Part shown: positions 61,555 through 64,000 of the stretch, one piece after another | Position numbering within the stretch: position 1 is the stretch's first letter | Layout of the letters: every line of letters begins with the position of its first letter | Assembly (NCBI GenBank): GCA_963627995.1 | Contig: CAVGCV010000009.1 | Location: 7,580-71,579 of the forward strand | Direction: 5' to 3' | DNA: 64,000 nt | From: UBA3839 sp963627995 | GTDB taxonomy: Bacteria; Bacteroidota; Bacteroidia; Bacteroidales; Bacteroidaceae | The notes under the pieces: model-generated | Databases searched by the model: none | Told to the model about the DNA's origin: nothing | Seen by the model: only the letters and a program-made list of their open reading frames with translations | Position numbers and translations under genes: made by a program

Positions 61555-63912
61555 TCACTTCTTCACCACCTTCCGCCCGTCCACGACATAGACGCCGCGC
61601 GGAAGCTGGTCGAACGGGGCCGTGAGGCGAACGCCCGAGAGCGTGTAGACGCCCTCGCGGCGGGGCGCGTCAACGGCCGTCGTGCCGATGCCCACGGACG
61701 GATGGTCGTTCGGGAGGATGACCGCCTCCTCGGTCACCGTCTTGCCGCCCTTCTCCAGCGTGCCGCCGACGAACGCCGCGCCCGAGGGCGTGACAACCAC
61801 GCATTCGTCGAGCCTCACCGACTTGAAGTCGCAGATGCTGCCCAATGTTCCCGTGGCGCGCACGGTGGCCTCCAGGATGGAGAGCGTCTCATTCGCGTCA
61901 TCCCCATCCTTGTCGCCCGCGATGCCCCACTTGCCCGTGGCGGTGAGGTCGAGGCGGCGGATGGTGCAGCCCGCGCCATTGAGCAAGTAGATGCCGCAGC
62001 TGCCGGAAGAGGCGAGGGCGAGCGAGCAGGATTCAGCCCCGAACTTGCCTATGACCGTGGTGTACTGGTTGAGGCGAAGGACGCTCTGGTTGGACTCCAT
62101 CCTGCACGTCCCGTCCACCTCGATGAACAGGCTGGACACGCCGACATTCTCGATGCAAGGGTAGCCCGCCGTCCTGATGGCGGCGTCCTTGAGCCGCAGC
62201 GTATTGGAGGAGGGGTTGTAGGAAATCGTTCCCCGCTCCACGCCGGCGATGGCGGAGAGGTCGTCCTTGTTCACGCCGGTCACCTGAACACCGGCGATGT
62301 ACAGGGGATACTTCCTGCCGATGACCGCCTCCCCGGTCACCCTCTTGCCGTTCTTCTCCAGCGTGCCGCCGACGAACGCCGCGCCCGAGGGCTTGAGGAC
62401 CTCGCAGTCCGAGAGCGTCACCGACTTGAAGTCGCGGATGCTGCCCGCGCCCGCCTCCGTCCCCGTGGCGCGCACGGTGGCGGCCTTGATGGTGAGGGTC
62501 GCACTCATCCCGTCGGCAGCTGCGATTCCAAACATGCCCTTGGCCGCGAGATCGAGGCTGCTGATGGTGCAGGACACGTTCTTGTTCACGTAAATGCCGC
62601 AGACGCCGGAGGAAATGTCGAGCGAGGGCGGATCGGCCCCGAACAGTCCTTTGATCACGGTGGATGCGTTCAGGTCAACGCCAATCTCGCCACTGGACTC
62701 CATCCTGCACTTTCCCTCCACCTCGATGGTCAGCCCGGCTACGCCGACATTCTCAATGCAATAGTCGTCCTTCATCACCATGACGGCGTCCTTGAGCCGC
62801 AGGACTCTGTTCGTGGGGTCGTAGGTGATGGTGCCGCTCCTCGCGCCAACGGCGGCGGATACGAGCTTGTCCTTGTTCGCGTCGGTCACCTGCACGCCGC
62901 AAATCTTCAGGGCAGCCTTCCAGTCGATGAGCACCTCCCCGGTCACCGTCTTGCCGTCCTTTTTCAGCGTGCCGCCGTCGAACGCCGCGCCCCGGGGCGT
63001 TTCGACATGACAATCCGAGAGCGTCACCGACTTGAAGTCGCAGATGCTGCCTGACGTTCCCGTGGCGCGCACGGTGGAGGCCTTGATGGTGAGGGTCTCA
63101 CTCGCTCCGTCCTTGCCCGCGATTCCCCATTCGCCCGTGGCGGTGAGGTCGAGGCCGCTGATGGTGCAGGCCGCGCCTTTGCTCATGTAAATGCCGCTGT
63201 TCCCGGAAGAGGAAACGGTGAGCGAGGACGCTTCAGTTCCGGGCTTTTCTTTGATTACGGTCATTGCTTGCAGGGAAATGCCAGTTTTTTCGGATTTCAT
63301 CGTGCACTTCCCCTCCACCTCGATGGTCAGCCCGCCCACGCTTGAATTCCAGATGCAATGGCTGTCCGTCGTCTCCATGGTGGCGGACTTGAGCCGCAGG
63401 ACTTTGTTCGTGGGGTCGTAGGTGACGGTGCCGCCCGTCACGCCGGCAATGGTGGAGGAGAGGTAGTCCTTGTTCGCGTCGGTCACCTGCACACCACAAA
63501 CGTACAGGCCATACTCCCAGCCGATGACCGCTTCGGCGGTCACCGTCTTTCCATCCTTTTTCAGCGTGCCGCCGTCGAACGCCGCGCCCGCAGGCGTGAG
63601 GAGACGGCAACCCTCAATAATGTCTATCGATTTGAAGTCGCAGATGCTGCCTTTCTCACCCTTGGCGCGCACGGAGGCGTAAAAAATGGAGAGGGTCCCC
63701 GTCTTATTCCCTGCGATTCCCCGCTTGCCCGTTGCGGTGAGGTAGAGTTGTTGGATACTGCAGCGCACATTCTTGCCTACGTAGATGCCGGAGCTCTCGG
63801 AAGAGGAAATGGTGAGGGAGCACGCTCCTTCCTGGGGCAGTCCTACAATATAGGTTCGTTCAGATATGTAAATGCCAGTCCCTTTGGATTCGATTTTGCA
63901 CGCTCCCTCCAC
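61555..63912 (-). CDS. Large repeat-built surface protein, N-terminal side incomplete
   Basis: 785 residues are visible, made of repeats of about 185 residues. Each has ICGVQVTDANKD, GTITYDPTNRVLRLKDA, LTIEVEGKCRMES, SGIYMSKGAACTISGLDLTA, ICDFKSVTLSDC and GGTLKKDGKTVTGEVLI. The short alternating strands suggest a beta-helix. The C-terminus (EGVYTLSGVRLTAPF, LPRGVYVVDGRKVVKK) is the tail common in exported Bacteroidales proteins. The frame starts at a GTG (63912), but repeat-like sequence continues upstream in the same frame (NLYGNWLFIH) to an in-frame TGA at 63967-63969, and coding-like ALNDIILEDF lies beyond it. The gene is thus either broken near the A5 run at 63969 or starts within this segment; the window ends before this can be settled. 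Confidence 0.75.
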   Translation of the reverse strand: MEGACKIESKGTGIYISERTYIVGLPQEGACSLTISSSESSGIYVGKNVRCSIQQLYLTATGKRGIAGNKTGTLSIFYASVRAKGEKGSICDFKSIDIIEGCRLLTPAGAAFDGGTLKKDGKTVTAEAVIGWEYGLYVCGVQVTDANKDYLSSTIAGVTGGTVTYDPTNKVLRLKSATMETTDSHCIWNSSVGGLTIEVEGKCTMKSEKTGISLQAMTVIKEKPGTEASSLTVSSSGNSGIYMSKGAACTISGLDLTATGEWGIAGKDGASETLTIKASTVRATGTSGSICDFKSVTLSDCHVETPRGAAFDGGTLKKDGKTVTGEVLIDWKAALKICGVQVTDANKDKLVSAAVGARSGTITYDPTNRVLRLKDAVMVMKDDYCIENVGVAGLTIEVEGKCRMESSGEIGVDLNASTVIKGLFGADPPSLDISSGVCGIYVNKNVSCTISSLDLAAKGMFGIAAADGMSATLTIKAATVRATGTEAGAGSIRDFKSVTLSDCEVLKPSGAAFVGGTLEKNGKRVTGEAVIGRKYPLYIAGVQVTGVNKDDLSAIAGVERGTISYNPSSNTLRLKDAAIRTAGYPCIENVGVSSLFIEVDGTCRMESNQSVLRLNQYTTVIGKFGAESCSLALASSGSCGIYLLNGAGCTIRRLDLTATGKWGIAGDKDGDDANETLSILEATVRATGTLGSICDFKSVRLDECVVVTPSGAAFVGGTLEKGGKTVTEEAVILPNDHPSVGIGTTAVDAPRREGVYTLSGVRLTAPFDQLPRGVYVVDGRKVVKK

Positions 63913-64000
63913 ATGGATGAACAGCCAGTTCCCGTATAAATTAGATAGGGTGTAAAGTCTGAACCATCAAAAATCTTCCAGAATAATGTCGTTGAGAGCC

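Noticed and set aside
1..64000. tRNA, rRNA or CRISPR arrays
   Set aside because: No T-loop-like motifs in a cloverleaf context, no rRNA signature and no regularly spaced direct repeats with unique spacers were seen by eye.

Overview
The window is a 64 kb piece of a Bacteroidales chromosome, most likely Prevotellaceae or a close relative. Four things point there: perfect Bacteroidetes-type promoter boxes (TAnnTTTG, two of them with a TTTG 19 bases upstream), the trpBEGDCFA gene order, the conserved nusB-yajC-ybbR-coaE-DUF5606 run, and many families largely confined to Bacteroidetes (DUF3276, DUF4421, DUF5606, BT_3928-type DoxX). Base composition is uneven: about 20-31 kb is visibly AT-richer, and about 48-57 kb is extremely GC-rich.

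Layout. 0-5 kb: gltB (5' end off the window) and gltD, glutamate synthase. 5-9 kb: mtgA, an OmpA-type lipoprotein and proS. 9-16.5 kb: a complete tryptophan operon behind a leader that looks like ribosome-mediated attenuation (a 19-codon ORF with Trp-Arg-Trp, then a 12-bp terminator hairpin), ending with a DUF4886 protein. 16.6-19.7 kb: a putative small RNA and xylBA. 19.9-31.1 kb: an acquired defence island with a Mob-like scar, a C5 methyltransferase paired with a NotI-family endonuclease broken by one base in an A7 run, remnants of a recombinase-like gene and of rhuM, and a type I restriction system. The type I operon carries a DUF3791/DUF3990 toxin-antitoxin-like insert and an hsdS gene split at an (AG)8 tract whose change by one unit would restore a 424-residue protein. 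About 315-bp direct repeats flank the type I cassette. 31-46 kb: housekeeping genes (coaE, ybbR, yajC, nusB, a PUR-alpha protein, L25, pth, an S4 protein, pepT, cca, an aminotransferase, a YccA-family protein, ribBA, an LptF/G permease). 46-53 kb: DUF4421, a sugar nucleotidyltransferase, an SGNH hydrolase, a zinc-ribbon/FISUMP membrane protein, Mrp. 53-61 kb: one long minus-strand run, DUF1599-DoxX-tpiA-SPOR-folE-dnaG-SGNH-MBOAT. 61.5-64 kb: a repeat-built surface protein running toward the right edge.

Five copies of a roughly 110-bp palindromic element (core CTCCGCAG/CTGCGGAG, ends AAAAACACTGCGGAG) lie between genes; two of them sit inside the direct repeats flanking the type I cassette. Many genes end in long, GC-rich, perfect hairpins.

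The most interesting items are the phase-variable-looking hsdS, the flanked and potentially deletable type I cassette with its embedded toxin-antitoxin-like module, the Trp attenuator, the dispersed palindromic element, and the small minus-strand RNA candidate downstream of xylA. No tRNA, rRNA or CRISPR array was seen.
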